Shown piece after piece: positions 1-12,426 of a stretch of 64,000 nucleotides of DNA. The notes under the pieces are model-generated. The model was not told the origin of the DNA and made no database searches. It saw only the letters and a list, made by a program, of their open reading frames with translations. The stretch spans positions 9,372,193 through 9,436,192 of the forward strand of contig SCHM01000001.1 of the NCBI GenBank assembly GCA_004123355.1, read 5' to 3'. Positions within the stretch are counted from its first letter, which is position 1. Every line of letters begins with the position of its first letter. The position numbers were made by a program, and so were the translations under genes. The stretch is from Amphirosellinia nigrospora. Lineage: Eukaryota; Ascomycota; Sordariomycetes; Xylariales; Xylariaceae.

Positions 1-581
1 CAACTTGCCATAGGGAGATCCCATTGATCTTTGACATAGCAATGAAGAAATTCTCGAAGGGGCTCTGTAATTTGAGGGCTCATGAATACTGACTGGGCTC
101 TAGCTCGGGCTAGGGGTCCTGGCTCGAGTTGGGACCGAGCCCGTAAAGCGGTGCTAACTCAGCGCCACAAGATCAACATTATTTGGTTATGTTTGAAATT
201 GTGCGTACTAATCTCTCAGCTGCAGCTGGGTTCTCTTTGATTGGATTGAACACACATTTAATCCCCTCGGGATTTGTGTTGCGGGAGTTTGCTCAGACAT
301 CTTGATAAAATTGTGTAGCGGAATGGATGAGCTAACTTGTATTAATTTCGCAGTTCCACGCAAATTCGTGTTTGAGATGAGTGAACTGAGATTCAAGGCG
401 TTTTAGTTCAATTATAAAGCTGGGATTTGCGCGCTATATAATCAATAATCCTAATTGCAATGCCTTTGTTGCAGCCTGCCTTTGTGGCATAAACAATAGC
501 GCTGTATCTTAAACAGCCCTTTTCAAAGGGTGACAGCTGTTTTTCTTTTCCCTCCCAAGTTGCATGCATCCTAACAATTAA
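1..581. other. Intergenic, no gene seen
   Basis: The only open frames are short and show no family signature. Base composition is normal for the gene-bearing part of the window. The stretch is the 3' flank of the minus-strand gene that ends at 582. I see no RNA gene or repeat. Confidence 0.5.
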
Positions 582-1530
582 CTAAAGTAGAGTTTCACCA
601 AACGAGCGAGCGCTACCCTCTAAACTTGTAAGCATGCCCTTGCTCTTGAAGAGCTTGGAATATATCCTATTCATGCGTGCGCGCAACCACCTACGAGCCT
701 TTTCAAGATGACAGTTTGAAAGAAAATTAAGGACTAGGAGGGCAACGGCACAGAAAAGCAATTTCCGCAACGAACCCTCAGAACCAAGGTGTAAGACTAT
801 GAATAGAATGGCATAGCCAATCCCAAGTATGGATAATGTCTCATTTGTGCCGCCAATAATATCGGTGTGGGTACGACGGTAATGGATAACGGACTCGACT
901 TGGGCAATGGTGTTCTCCATCTGGCCATGCCATTGAACTATTGCAAGAGTTAGCATTGCATCTAGCGCAGATTGGATTGAAGTTCTATCACTTGCCAATC
1001 TCGCCAGGAGCGCGGACATGTCTATCGCATCTAGTGTCTCGAGAATTAAAGCGCGAACGGTGGAAAACTTGCTGTGCCTCAACAACAGTAAAGCCTCTAT
1101 AGGGAATTCCCTGGCGAACACGGCGATGAGGGATACAACGCCGAATTCCAGTGGCAGGCTCCGATTTTCGCCACCATGATAGTCGTATCGTGGGGAAGGT
1201 CTGCTGGCACTGGCCATGGAGGAGTGTTCCAGGCTAGATGAATGGTTAGAGTAAAATATACGTAATATCACACTCACTCAGCCATAACCACTCACCGATC
1301 ATGAACCAGATATATGAGCAGATACCATAGACAGAACGATGGTGACTGTGAGACTTTACTAGCAATGACAAGCCACTATAGTCGTCTCTTTCGCTCAATA
1401 GAGCAAGAATTGTTGACAACTCGTGCAATTTCTGATCCGCCACCACTTTTTCAATCACTGTTTCAATAAGCTGGTCGAGGTCAAAGGGGTCAAAGTCAGG
1501 AGAGCCAGAGGAGTAACCGGAGTCGGACAT
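582..1530 (-). CDS. Hypothetical two-exon membrane protein, about 297 aa
   Basis: I do not recognise the family. The reading starts at ATG 1530 with an acidic, Ser/Gly-rich opening (MSDSGYSSGSPDFDPFDL) and a short helical stretch. It continues in a second open frame ending at 582. The second part holds a long helical region and a hydrophobic pair (TLSILGIGYAILFIVLHL, then LLFCAVALLVLNFL) followed by a basic tail, so a membrane protein with two C-terminal helices is likely. The acceptor at 1234 (CATCTAG, with a CTAAC branch point) is good. The best donor, GTGAGT at 1295, is out of phase with it. Only a weak donor, GTTATG at 1288, keeps the frame (intron 1234-1288). The model may therefore be slightly wrong, or the gene may carry a frame change. 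Confidence 0.5.
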
Positions 1531-3321
1531 CTTTGAGAGAGGCTTTGTAGTTGCTATCTTCTGAGTTGCTTATTGTTCGAATATTAAGACGTTGTCTGGT
1601 AAATGAATGCACAGAGTTTTGACGGGTTTTTTAGTGTGTTAGTACAAGAGAAGAGAGAAGACGTGTTAAAGGCCTTAACAGTACTCAATGAATATGTATA
1701 TGATCTACTAGGTAGGCAAGTACATAGATAAGTAATATTGAAGGTAAGTAGGCACCTTGGGTAAGTAGGTATGGTAAGTGCCTAGTTCAAAAAGGTATCT
1801 AGGTACCTAATTCAGATACCTCCTTGGGAGTTACCTTCTATCCGCTTTAACAGCTTCAATCGGAAGGCACGAAGGAGCACTGCGAAGGGCAATTATCACT
1901 TATTACCTAGTATAACCGTTTCATATGGATAAGTAGGTAGGTAACCTACCATCCCGGTGCAAGAATAACTTTAGGCTACTTTGAGTTGCCTGTCTTAGTT
2001 GAATCAAATTCTGGGTGTCAAGAACACTGAGGTAACATGATATATGTTCTTGCACAATATTTGTAGCTACATGCACACCATGAGGCCCAGTGAGTATAAC
2101 ATATTAATACACAGTAAATCCTCTGTCTTTGACTTGCCAGAAGTTACCTATGTGTACCTAATGTATTCAAGTATTTATTTTGGGTCGGGACAAAGCGGAG
2201 AAAGTACCTACTCTTTGCCATCATGCACGCAAGGCGCATAAATGGAGATAAACAAATTCCTGTATATGGTCAAATAGTTTCTACACTACTTTCACAAAGG
2301 CATTTTCGAAGACTTTCGTGCTGGCAACACTTGTTGTCTACTACCTTGAGCACAGACCTCTTGATACCCGTAAACTTGAGGAAAACTTGGAGTCGATGTT
2401 GTGAAAGCGTGTTCAGGATTGTCGGTGAACTTAAGACCTATGTTTAGGCTTTTGCAGCACAGGGCAAGACCTATTTGAACAATTTGCAAGTCACGTTGAG
2501 TACATAGAGCACCAAATATTTGGGAGATTCCTTTTTCCTAGCATAGGCTACATACATGGACCGGAGAAGAAGCTTCAAAACCCTCTCAAAAACCTGAATT
2601 ACCATCCTAGCTTCGTATCATCCGGTCCAATCGCCTATCTTAGCCGTTTCATCATCACAAAACCTGTCATTCAATCGAAACCCCTATATCCAGGTTTCCT
2701 TTTACCAAGTAAATGGTGACGGGAACCAAGCTTCATCAACATCTCTGTGGACTATTAGAGGGGATCTGATGTTTCCGTGATTTCGTGATGAAATGTGTCA
2801 AAATTCAGTATTTGACCATTAGAGGTGTACTACCATGACCTGGCTGCTCTCGAGATTCTTGAGCCTCTTGCGCATTCAAGCTTGCCTAGAAACTAGATCA
2901 AGTTTGACAGTAACGTAACCAATTCTGTCACGCTACCGACACGCGACTCTTCTCGAGGGCCCAGGACATGACCTCCGACAACAAATTGAGAACGCAGTAC
3001 AAATTTTCCGTGCGGTTGCAAATAGTGGTGGCAAGGTGGCAGCATGGTCTTTGGGTCGATTCAAGAGCAGGCGAGATTGGGCGGCCCAAACGCAATACTT
3101 GTTCGACTTGATTCCAAAGTAAATGATCAGAGAAACAAAGTTGAAGTAACTGCAAAAGTGTTGAACGTGTTCCATGTCGGTGATGGTCGTCGTCAACACT
3201 GCCGGTGGGAGAAAGGAAGAAAGAAAAGCAGGGTATTGTAGTAGCTGACAACTAAGAGAGGCAGCTACTAATTACTTGCTGTAACAACCCGTCGAATTCT
3301 TCAGAAAGGTTGTGAAATCAG
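1531..3321. other. Intergenic with TAGGTA-type repeats
   Basis: No ORF here looks like a real gene. A 107-codon minus-strand frame ending at 2928 has no family signature and overlaps other frames of equal length. The left part (about 1700-1970) is rich in short GGTAAGTAGGTACC-like motifs. This is probably the upstream region of the minus gene at 582-1530 and the downstream region of the minus gene at 3322-6186. Confidence 0.45.
1700..1970. repeat. TAGGTA/TACCTA low-complexity cluster
   Basis: Many copies of TAGGTA, GTAAGTAGG and TACCTA occur in both orientations within about 270 bp (for example around 1709, 1747, 1764, 1797 and 1934). A second, smaller cluster lies near 13,405-13,445. Such motifs are common in intergenic DNA of filamentous ascomycetes. 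I see no fixed period, so this is not a true tandem array. Confidence 0.55.
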
Positions 3322-6186
3322 TCACAGTGATCCATCATGGCGCTTGTGACTAGGCTGAATGAAGAGATTAGTTCCCTTCTTGTTTTTTTCGACACACCAA
3401 GTCACGAAGCCTACAGTAAGGCCGATGTAGACCACAGCCTCGATGGCGAGCAGCCATTTGATGAAATGTCGCTGGCGAGCAGTCAGTCGGTCTACCTCAC
3501 TATAGGTAGCCCACTTATAAGCCTTCTTAAAGCCTCCACATAATTCGAGAATAGCGAAAACAGGTATAATCGAAAGAACGGCTACAGTGTAGAAGAATGA
3601 TCGACGGGTCTTATGGGCCCAATCGGAGACATAATCGTCTGGCGCAACAAAACGCCGCTGTCGCTTGGGTTGACGTCGATTCCAAGTTGGTGGAATGCTG
3701 CAAGGATATCTTGTGGTAGAAGGAATGCCAAAAGGGTATATGGAGTTCACAGATTCACGAGAGGAGCTCCTTTGATGTTGACTGGCATCGTTAGACATGG
3801 TCTGGGCTGGTTCACCAACCAAAAATGGTGCCGGGGTATCTGGCGGAGCTGGGAGGCAATGTTAGTTTTCTGAAATAGAGAAGTAATTGTAATCTTACCG
3901 TCTAGGCCATTAATCAGCCAATCTGGGGCCGAGAATTCGCTAGAGAGCTCGCGACTAGTGAAGAAAGCTCGAGGAGGGGGCTCAATAGTACTTGTTGGTG
4001 AATTGATAGACATAGGGCTCTGCTTTCGCTTCAGCCTAGCTCTAGCAGACTCGGTTTCATTGGTTTCGCCACTGTCCCTTTGTAGTTTGTTTTGATACCG
4101 GGCTTGTTCAAGGGGTACTAGTTCAAAATCGAACTTAGATCTAGCTGAACTTGCTGATGTTGGGTCGTAATTAGAAGAAGCGGCGGCAAAATTCTGTAGC
4201 TCAAGCTCTCTTCGCTGTCTTTCTCGTTCCGTGGCATAGATGCTGGGTTGCATACCTTGGTCGTCATGAGGAATATTGTGACTCTTACTCTGTCGAGAAT
4301 AATTATCAGAAGGATTCCCGTCACCATCAAGCTGGGTGAATTGGTCCAGACGAGCATCCGTTATGACATTGTGGTGATCCCCCCCAATTTTAGGTATCGA
4401 AGATCCATACGTTGCCCCAATACTAGCTCTTGTTGGTTCATACTCGGAAATGGAGTCACGGAACTCATATTTCGGGGGTGCATTCTCGTTAAAGTTAAAG
4501 ACCATACGTTGGCTGCCAAAACCTCGGATCGAATTCGTGTTTTTACTGAGGCCATGGGGACGGAATGGATTTGACACTTGCTGTGTAGTGCTGGCCAAAA
4601 CACGGTTGTCATTTCTCAGAAATGCGTTGTGTTGGCTCGGGAGCAAGAGCGCCAACTTCGATGAATTCGGTCGTTGAATTTCAGAACGTTCGGGGGTTCG
4701 CCATCTGCTGGGTCCTCAATAATTCTTTCGCACGATCCAAATCCGACCATAGCACCCTCATTTCCATCATCAGAGTAATTAGCAAGGCTGCTCCCAGTTC
4801 TCTTGAAACGCTTAGTTGAGGGACATCGAAGAGCACTAATGCGGCTGTCAGTTGTTGACTCGGTCACCCAATCGCTATCCTCGGACTGTCTGTCGCCACA
4901 GCCAGGTTTGACATCATCCTGTGCATTACAAGGCTCTTGTGTATCCTCGCCAGCCCCGGACTCCGTGCCGAGAATGACATTGATATGGCGGAGTTGCTTT
5001 TGCCCACTAACTTTTGGGAGCCTAGCTGGATTGAAGATCTTGCCTTGAGGTTTGATTTGTTGAGGGACATAATCATTGACGTCTGAGCTGCGGAATGTGC
5101 CAATGCTATGTTCGCCATTACCACACAGATGCCTCAGACCTTGACTAATGTCTCGCTCCATGGGAGCCTGCAGATATATCTTGTAACCTTGAACGTTTTG
5201 ATGCGCCTCTAAATCATTAGCGTAGGTAGGATTGTCGTCTATGATACGGTCGCTTCTGTTATCATAAACATCATACTGCTGTCCCCGCGTAGTATCTATT
5301 CCATAACGGGCTTGACTGATTTTCAAAGGCGATGGCACAAGAGCTCGTCGCGCCTCACCTAGCTCATGAGCTTGTGCCTCAGCGTCTAGAAGATGTTGCG
5401 AGTTTGTAATGCTCGAGTCCGGAATTGGAGAATCGTATTCACTCTGTTGCATAGCGACAGGTTGTAGATCTGTAGATGGAAGTTCTGGAAGCGAGCGCTG
5501 TGGAGGCTGATAAAGGGGCCAGTCGACATCCACACGATACTAAAACCCGGTAAGCTAATTAGAACGAACACGTCACAGAATTACTTCACAAATCGTACCT
5601 CTCGTGGATATTTATGCTTGACCTTGAGACTGGGTGAACATCCATCGTAGTGTGCCACTATTCCCTCGATAGTGCTGCCAGTGGTATCAAGGGACTGAGG
5701 ACCCACGTTCAACATCTCATATTTGATCTCTTCACTGAGGTTGAGGCGGTCGTTATCATTGCGACCCATAATAGGCGACAAATCTTCAAGAAACTCAACA
5801 GAATTAGAATCCGTTTGACGGTCCGTGTTTGTAGAACTCGGCACGACCCCGGCGGATCCAGAGGCCTGGAGGTCATTTTGGGATTTAACAAGTCGAAGGC
5901 CATAAACAGGAGATGATGCAGGACCATCCAGGCTTGAGGTAACAGCAGCCAGGGCAGATTGACCAACGACCGTACGGAACGTATCATTGGGTCCGAGGCG
6001 AGAAGAGATGTCGAAGTCTGCGTCACTCGGCCGACTGGAGTGTGGTCCACCGGAAGCTGAGCCTCGGGCATGAATTGAATTCCACGACTCAGCATTAGGT
6101 TCTAGATCCGATAAAGGTATATCGGTGTATATATCCCCAGGGACGGGGAGGCCAATGCCTTCCCCACGGGCATTGTTTGCGGCCAT
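3322..6186 (-). CDS. Hypothetical long protein with two C-terminal membrane helices, about 882 aa
   Basis: I do not recognise the family. Four exons fit on the minus strand: 6186-5599, 5539-4688, 4580-3899 and 3848-3322. Intron 5540-5598 (GTACGA...TTTTAG, phase 0) and intron 3849-3898 (GTAAGA donor, ACTAAC branch, phase 1) are convincing. The middle intron (4581-4687, weak GTTCTG donor) is the only phase-consistent join I found; a frame change between 4600 and 4700 is the alternative. The first 700 or so residues are polar, Ser/Asn/Asp-rich and probably disordered. The last 110 hold two hydrophobic segments (FFYTVAVLSIIPVFAILELC and WLLAIEAVVYIGLTVGFVTW) with basic residues before and between. 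A long cytosolic tail anchored by a C-terminal helix pair is a reasonable reading. An AG acceptor at 6209-6210 suggests a 5'UTR intron. Confidence 0.65.
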
Positions 6187-7775
6187 CCTCCTCGTCGGTC
6201 AATTTGACCTAAAAAGCTAATATAGTCAGCCATCGAGAAAAGTAGGAATGTACATGGGTTAGTTATTTGGTCACTGCTACCAATGACGCAAAAAAAATAG
6301 CTAGGACGGGTGTGAAGCCTAACCGGAAGTCTTAGAGCAGTAATAGGCTTGAAAAGCCAAATCTGAGTTCTGATCTGTGACCGGAATACTGTAACTGAAC
6401 TGATGTGGAAAGAGAGCTCTACGCAAGACGGTTAGATAAGGATGGGAAGTAGCGGGGAATGATGGGAAACAAAACGAGACTGATTTCGCACACAGCGAAG
6501 TGAGAATTTAGGTCGAAAGACAGATTTAGAAAGTACAGATACAACTTTACTGCCACCGAATGGCCCTCGGCTGTGCCTCGATATACCAAGCTATCGAGCT
6601 TGCCGTACAGCTGCAAAGATGCAATGGGGCCGAAGGCTAGCGACCGACCGACGGTGTCAATAGCGCACTGCTTTGCACAGCAAGCACGAGATCGACCATC
6701 AACGGAAGGAGCATGAGGTACAGTAGAAGAGGGATGTGATAGAGGCGATAGCGAAAAGAGCGATCGCTATGCTGGCCGGGCTAATTGAAGATGACTTACC
6801 TAGCTTTGGTGTGCTTCTCGATGACTTGGAACAATACCTAATAACACTGCAGTGTTAAATAGATACGTCTGTTCGATGCAACAAAAGCAGACGAATACGT
6901 GGTGCAGATGCAGACGCCAACGCAGGTGTAGATGGTTGGGGAGGTGGAGTGGTGTTGAAGGAAAGGGTTGCAAATGGGCAACGAGTAGGAAGATAGGTGA
7001 TTGGGTGACAGGGTCAGAAAAGAATGTTTGCTTTGGCCAAAACAAAACGTGCTGGCATTGAATCTGGCATTCAATACTGGGATGGCAGTAGTGGTAGTTA
7101 ATGGCAACAGCGAGCGTTTAGTCGGTTTTGTGACTTTACGATAATGGCCGAATAATACCTTGAAGCATTAACTTATCGCTCATATCTATTCACATACCTT
7201 GCTAGTCGCACTACAGTTCATTCACTACATGCATTTGTTTTGATCTACTGCCTTCACGCGTGTAGTGATTGCCTCGGTCATCACAGTCATACTGTGGGCG
7301 ACGTACATTCATGCTAGATGCACTGCTTTTTGTCATTTTTATTGAGCCTAGTCTATCACAGCACTCATTCTAAAAATACCACTTGCACCGCCCTACTTAA
7401 AACCTATAGGTTATGCATCGAGAACATCTATGAGGGGATTCAGAATCGCGACGTTGAAACGTGGAGCCCAGATTAAGTAATCAGGTAGTCTCCAGTTCTT
7501 GTTTCCTACCCTGGTACCTAGCAATATAGGGCGCCAGGGGGAAAGTCTGAAATAAGCAAGTGATTACCAGGTTGATTGGCATGTTTTGTTGCTAATTACT
7601 CCAATTTATGCCCCTTCATATCTGACGGAAAGCTCCGTAGACGCGTACACTCATCATGCTACCCCTAATGGGTCTAGATATTTAACATTGATACTTAGTC
7701 TTCAGCAACTCGGATCCCAACGGCGCGTAGAGCTTTTTTAGTCATTCTGACTTGACAGGCGATCGAGTTCCGATA
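6187..7775. other. Intergenic, divergent promoter region
   Basis: This lies between the start of the minus gene (6186) and the start of the plus hydrolase (7776), so both promoters should be inside it. A CTTTTTAG acceptor-like site just upstream of the minus-strand ATG suggests a spliced 5'UTR. Open frames here are short, overlap on both strands and show no family signature. Confidence 0.5.
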
Positions 7776-8807
7776 ATGGACAAGCAATTACAACAGGCAG
7801 GGTTTGAGGAGAAGGACTTTCATACAGGCGAAGTGACCCTCAACTATGTTGCCGGCCCGCACTCCAACAAGGGGCCGTCGCTGGTCTTCATTCATGGCCA
7901 AACCGTGACATGGGAGGAATATACCTTCATTATGCCAATTCTGAGCCCCGACTTCACGGTCTATGCTGTCACACTGCGGGGTCACGGCAAATCGAGCTCC
8001 ACGCCTGGACAGTATACATTTAATGCACTTGGAAAGGACATGACTACGTTTCTACGCGAGGTGGTGCGTGAGCCCGCCATCGTCGTCGGCAATTCGTCTG
8101 GTGGGGTGCTAGCTTGCTGGCTGGCCGCCAACGCCAAAGAACACGTCAAAGCGATCGTGCTGGAAGACCCGCCCCTGTTTCGATGCGATTACCCCAACAT
8201 CCAGAGTACGAGTGTCTACGACCTGTGGGTGGCCTTCTCACGCGCCTACGAACCGGATGGAGGAGGCTTCTCTGCCCTCTTTCGCGATTTTCTCATTCCT
8301 GCCATGACCAAGACGGATGATCGAGTTATGTCGTCGCAGAAGCCGCCGCCCAAGTTCCTACTGCATCTCGTCAGCCGCCTCATCGCATTCCAGCAAAAGC
8401 GCAACCCCGGAAAGCCAGTCGACTTCAGTTTCATGCCCTCGGAACGACGCATAATGATTCGCGGCATGTCGCAATTTGACGGTAATTTCTCGCGGGCTTT
8501 CGTCGATGGAAGCATGGGCACGGATTTCGACCACGCAGAAACGCTCGCCCGCATCGACATTCCTGTTTTGTTCCTACACGCAAGATACTTCTTCAAGAAA
8601 GACGACCGCCTTATGGGCGCTCTAACGGATGAGGATGTGGAGCGAGTTCGAGGCCTCGTGAAAGGTCCTTGGAAGTACGTGAAGATGGATTGTGGACACG
8701 CTATTGCGATTGACGCACCGGACCGCGAGGCGCAGGAAATCAGGTCATGGGTCAATGAACAGGGTCTGGTTGATGTCAAAGAAAACGATAATGCTGGCAA
8801 TGCTTAA
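7776..8807 (+). CDS. Alpha/beta hydrolase fold protein, 343 aa
   Basis: This is a serine hydrolase of the alpha/beta fold with unknown substrate. Its parts appear in order: an HG oxyanion-hole motif (FIHGQT, residues 39-43), the strand and turn LRGHGKS (about 67-73), the nucleophile elbow GNSSGG with Ser107, a helical cap of about 110 residues, and a late CGHAIAIDAP with the likely catalytic His308. Length is normal for this family, which includes epoxide hydrolases, haloperoxidase-like enzymes and lactonases. I chose ATG 7776 because only a TTG lies upstream in frame. An acceptor-like CTTGACAG ends at 7758, so a short upstream exon is possible. There is no signal peptide, so it is probably cytosolic. 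The gene has no intron and looks more GC-rich than its neighbours, which would fit acquisition from bacteria but does not prove it. Confidence 0.85.
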   Translation: MDKQLQQAGFEEKDFHTGEVTLNYVAGPHSNKGPSLVFIHGQTVTWEEYTFIMPILSPDFTVYAVTLRGHGKSSSTPGQYTFNALGKDMTTFLREVVREPAIVVGNSSGGVLACWLAANAKEHVKAIVLEDPPLFRCDYPNIQSTSVYDLWVAFSRAYEPDGGGFSALFRDFLIPAMTKTDDRVMSSQKPPPKFLLHLVSRLIAFQQKRNPGKPVDFSFMPSERRIMIRGMSQFDGNFSRAFVDGSMGTDFDHAETLARIDIPVLFLHARYFFKKDDRLMGALTDEDVERVRGLVKGPWKYVKMDCGHAIAIDAPDREAQEIRSWVNEQGLVDVKENDNAGNA

Positions 8808-9512
8808 ACGAAGCCTTACTAAAGGCATACCGGATATCACAAGGCACACAGGTATAGACAAAAAGCCTCCCTATCAGACAGGCCTATGAAGCTCGTTTCA
8901 AAGACTTCATACATCAACAAGTGAGCACTGCCTACCCTGTGTCCAGGGACCCTGGCACCAAACCTCCAGATCAGGGAGAAATACTACTCCGCAGTCTCTT
9001 CTGTGGCATTGTATAGACATTGGTAGAGAAACAAAGTTCAAAGAAGCTAAAATAGGTTCAAAAGCCGTAGAGGGAGTTGTCCTCGATTGGTGCATGCTGC
9101 CAGGGAGAGCGCTCAGACTTCATAAGCATAGAAAAGTGGCAGCCTAAGCCAGCTGAGGCAGCCGATACGAAAGATGTCGGTCAATAAGCGATAGGACATG
9201 ATATTACCGACATAATGAAGGCGCATGCAAGCCACTCGCTTCTCCCAACCCAATCATATCATGATACGCCAAAAATCCTAGGGTGGGAATTTGTTGGGTT
9301 CATTGGAACCCCGAGCCATGAGCTGGAAGAGCGCGGATATATTGACTCTCTTATCATAATTAAAACGTTAGCAATGATAGGACATGTTTCTCAGGCGTTG
9401 CAAGACCCTTCTTTCTCATCCTTCCAGAGCCCTTATCAACCGGAACGTTTAAGGGGATCTACAAGCCTAACGCCCCCTGCCCTCCCCAAATCTCTCATCT
9501 TCCACTAGCAAA
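8808..9512. other. Intergenic, no gene seen
   Basis: This lies between the hydrolase stop and the start of the HET remnant. A 97-codon frame (9215-9508) has no family signature. I see no repeat. Confidence 0.45.
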
Positions 9513-11953
9513 ATGCCACTACCTTCAGAGTCTTCAGCCATCGAAAGCTTGAATACCGCAATGTTTTATGGCAATCTTTCGTCTTGTCGCTTTTGTTCCA
9601 AAGTTCTCTCAGTCTTGTTGGAGACTGTCGGAGATAAACTATTCCTAGGCTCCTTTTCCGATGCCGTTGATACAGATTGCCCCCACTCCAAATGGTTACG
9701 GACAATCAGATTCCGCTCTGATGGCTTGATAGATTACGCTTGCGTTTGCGAATCGGGACGCCTTCGTGTTAGGAAAACAAATAATCCAAAGGAGGTGCGT
9801 ATAGAAAGGCTATGTACATGCAAGGGCCAGCCAGAGGAACGTCCGTCCCTCGCCACAGCATTGCTCCAGCTTGCTTCTAGAGTTGATGATATTCAGGAGG
9901 GTACGAAATTTCGGCCACTAGAATTCGAATCTATATACATAGATTACATCAAAACTTGGCTTAATCGATGCCGACGCTATCATGGTAAAGACTGTGACAG
10001 ATATATAGTCGAGGGGCTAAGAACATATCAGCCCGACTTGCTGATAGACACTGTTCGTGGCTGCCTCTTTCACAATACACCTAATGACACGCCAAAGCAG
10101 TAATTGGCGCTCTCATACGTATGGGGGCACATGGACGAGGGACTATGTTCCAAACAACGATGGCCAATGTGGAGGATCTTAAAGCCCCTGGTGTACTTCT
10201 ATCAGGACCTGTTGCCTCTCAGCTTGCGAACACCATACGTGATGCCATATACCTAACGAAACTTCTTGGGGAGACTTTTCTGTGGGTTGACAACTTGTGT
10301 ATCGTTCAGGACGATTATGAAGCAAGAGAAGAAGCTTTACGACACATGAACTCCATTTACTCGGGCGCAGTCGTAGCTATTATAGCGGAATATGGGTGGC
10401 ATGCCGATGATGGGATAAGAGGTATTCGGTGGATGACCGAGCCCGAAAATGATCAAGGAGGCGATAAGACTATATTCTTCTACGAGGGACCTACCGACTC
10501 AATCCACCCACAAGATTATCACATGCGTATGTGGACATTTCAAGAGTACATTTTTTCGAAAAGGCGGCTTATATTTGGGCGCAGTCCCGTTATTTGGCAG
10601 TGTAATAACGCCAGTGGCGCGATGATGTGCCTTCTCAACCTGGAGGTGACCTGCCCGAACGAGACTTGTATATTTCTCGGTGCCATTTCGCCGGAGACGA
10701 TCATATCCATGAATCCCGCGGGGACAATTATGACCATGAATACTACGACCCGAGTGATACGATAAAGTCTCTTATTCCAAACCTAGCCGATTTTGGGGTT
10801 ATGCTCTCTCAATTTAACAAAAGAGGGCTTACGAAGCCTACCGACGTACTTTTTTCCTTCTCTGGCATACAGACCATGTTAGAACAGCGAAACTTTCCAG
10901 ATGGCCTTCTATATGGGCTCCCAGAATCTACTTCGATACTGCATTGATTTGGGTGCCCCGCTACATGAGAGACTTGGACAGGAGACTGCCTGGGTCTGGC
11001 AGTCCGTGGCTTTTGCCGAGTTGGTCCTGGATGGGATGGCAAGGGGAATTTGAATTTCTTGATGACATAGAGTTGAGACCCAGGGGAGGTAGCATGAATG
11101 AGACCTGGTTTGGTTTTACCTCCCCGGTTACGAAATGGTTTACCATGCAGTTCCCGACGTCGGAACGCCGCCGAGCAATCAGATCACAATGGGGCGACTT
11201 CCGGCAGCAAGCTCCTACTCAGCTTCCCGAAGGATGGAAGCAAGAAAGCTTTTCACTCAGTTCATGGAAAGGCAATGCTTATAAGATTAGCACACTGCCC
11301 CGATGTTTGCCAACATTTTTATATTCGCACATCTCACAGCCCGATTATCATTGGTATCCTGTACTGGTGCTAACGCCCCTACGTACTGAAGAGAAGAAAA
11401 ACAAACCGAACCCTCAGACGCAATATCTCTACTGCAAAACGAGCCGTGCGTTTTTATACCAAGATACATACTTAGATGATGACTTAATCTGAAGCGGGCT
11501 CGATAGAGATGGCAAGGATGTTGTGATTCGAAACTGTCGTAGATATCCGGTGGGAATCTTATGGTATTCCTACGGAGAATCGTGGATTGAGAGAAATAAA
11601 AGACTTGAGTTGGTGGGTATTGTTAAAGGATACAGCCCAAGCATGTTGTTCGTAAGGTGGGGCGTTACCAACTACGGGGAGGATTATCATAGCAAAGACT
11701 GTAGAGGTGAGGATTGTGGGATCATGATGAGTATGACGAGGATAAAGATTGTGACGAGCTTGATCATGGATATGAGAATTATGAGGATTTTCAAACCTGG
11801 AAAAAACACAGAGCCGAAAAAAAGGATTGTTATTTCGTTCTCAGCATACTTTGGAAAAGGGGCGTGGCATATAGAGAAGCGGTAGGTTTTGTCGTTGCGG
11901 ACGCGTGGGAGAGGTACAAGGAGGCACAACCTATTGACCTCATACTTGGTTAG
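9513..11953 (+). pseudogene. Decayed HET-domain (heterokaryon incompatibility) gene
   Basis: HET-domain proteins act in fungal nonself recognition and trigger cell death when incompatible strains fuse. Family landmarks occur in the right order along 2.4 kb. They are a Cys-rich N-terminal region, the ALSYVWG core at 10,107-10,127, ANVEDLKAPG, the FLWVDNLCIVQDD block near 10,275-10,317, the SIYSGAVVAIIA block, WTFQEYIFSKRRLIFG, LPSWSWMGWQGEF near 11,015-11,050, and the C-terminal AYREAVG...AWERY...LILG block ending at 11,953. These landmarks lie in several different reading frames, with roughly five interruptions that conventional introns do not explain. Introns could account for one of them at most. 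Decayed HET copies are common in fungal genomes. The start ATG at 9513 is the first Met of the N-terminal frame. Confidence 0.85.
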
Positions 11954-12224
11954 GAGAAATCTTACCAAGCCATCTTGCCATCTACACAGAGTTTAAATCT
12001 ATTGTTTTCTCGAGTAAAATATTCACCAGGACCTGAGCTGAGACAGAAGTGTCATAACCCGTCGAAGCATACCTAGTAGATACTTTTAAGGATGCAAATA
12101 CTAATCGTAACACCACTTGGAGCATTGTCGCTGAAACAGATATCCGCCCAACGGAGTCAATCAAGCTCAAAGGCTGAGCACTATGTCACACTGATACCGT
12201 ACCAGGATAAGCTGGGTCCAGTAA

Positions 12225-12400
12225 ACTGTTGATCAATAGTTAATTTATTTTAATAATTAATCGATAGTTTATTTATTTAAGCGTTTAAAATTATTAACGT
12301 TAATATATTAAATAGTTTATTACGTTTAAACGTTTAAAAATTTTAAACGTTTGAAATCTTTTCGACGCTTAAATTTTTTCAACGTTTAAAATCTTTCAAC
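12225..12400. repeat. Sub-terminal AACGTTTAAA motifs, left arm
   Basis: The palindrome-like motif AACGTTTAAA and close variants recur many times at irregular spacing. The same motif set recurs in the right arm at 12,950-13,080. Repeated sub-terminal motifs are typical of transposase-binding regions, but that role is inferred here. Confidence 0.6.
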
Positions 12401-12426
12401 GGTTGATCAACGCTATCAACGCTTAA

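Noticed and set aside
2928-3251. 107-codon minus-strand frame
   Set aside because: No family signature, and overlapping frames of similar length exist on both strands.
9215-9508. 97-codon plus-strand frame before the HET remnant
   Set aside because: It ends just before the HET start in the promoter region and shows no domain.
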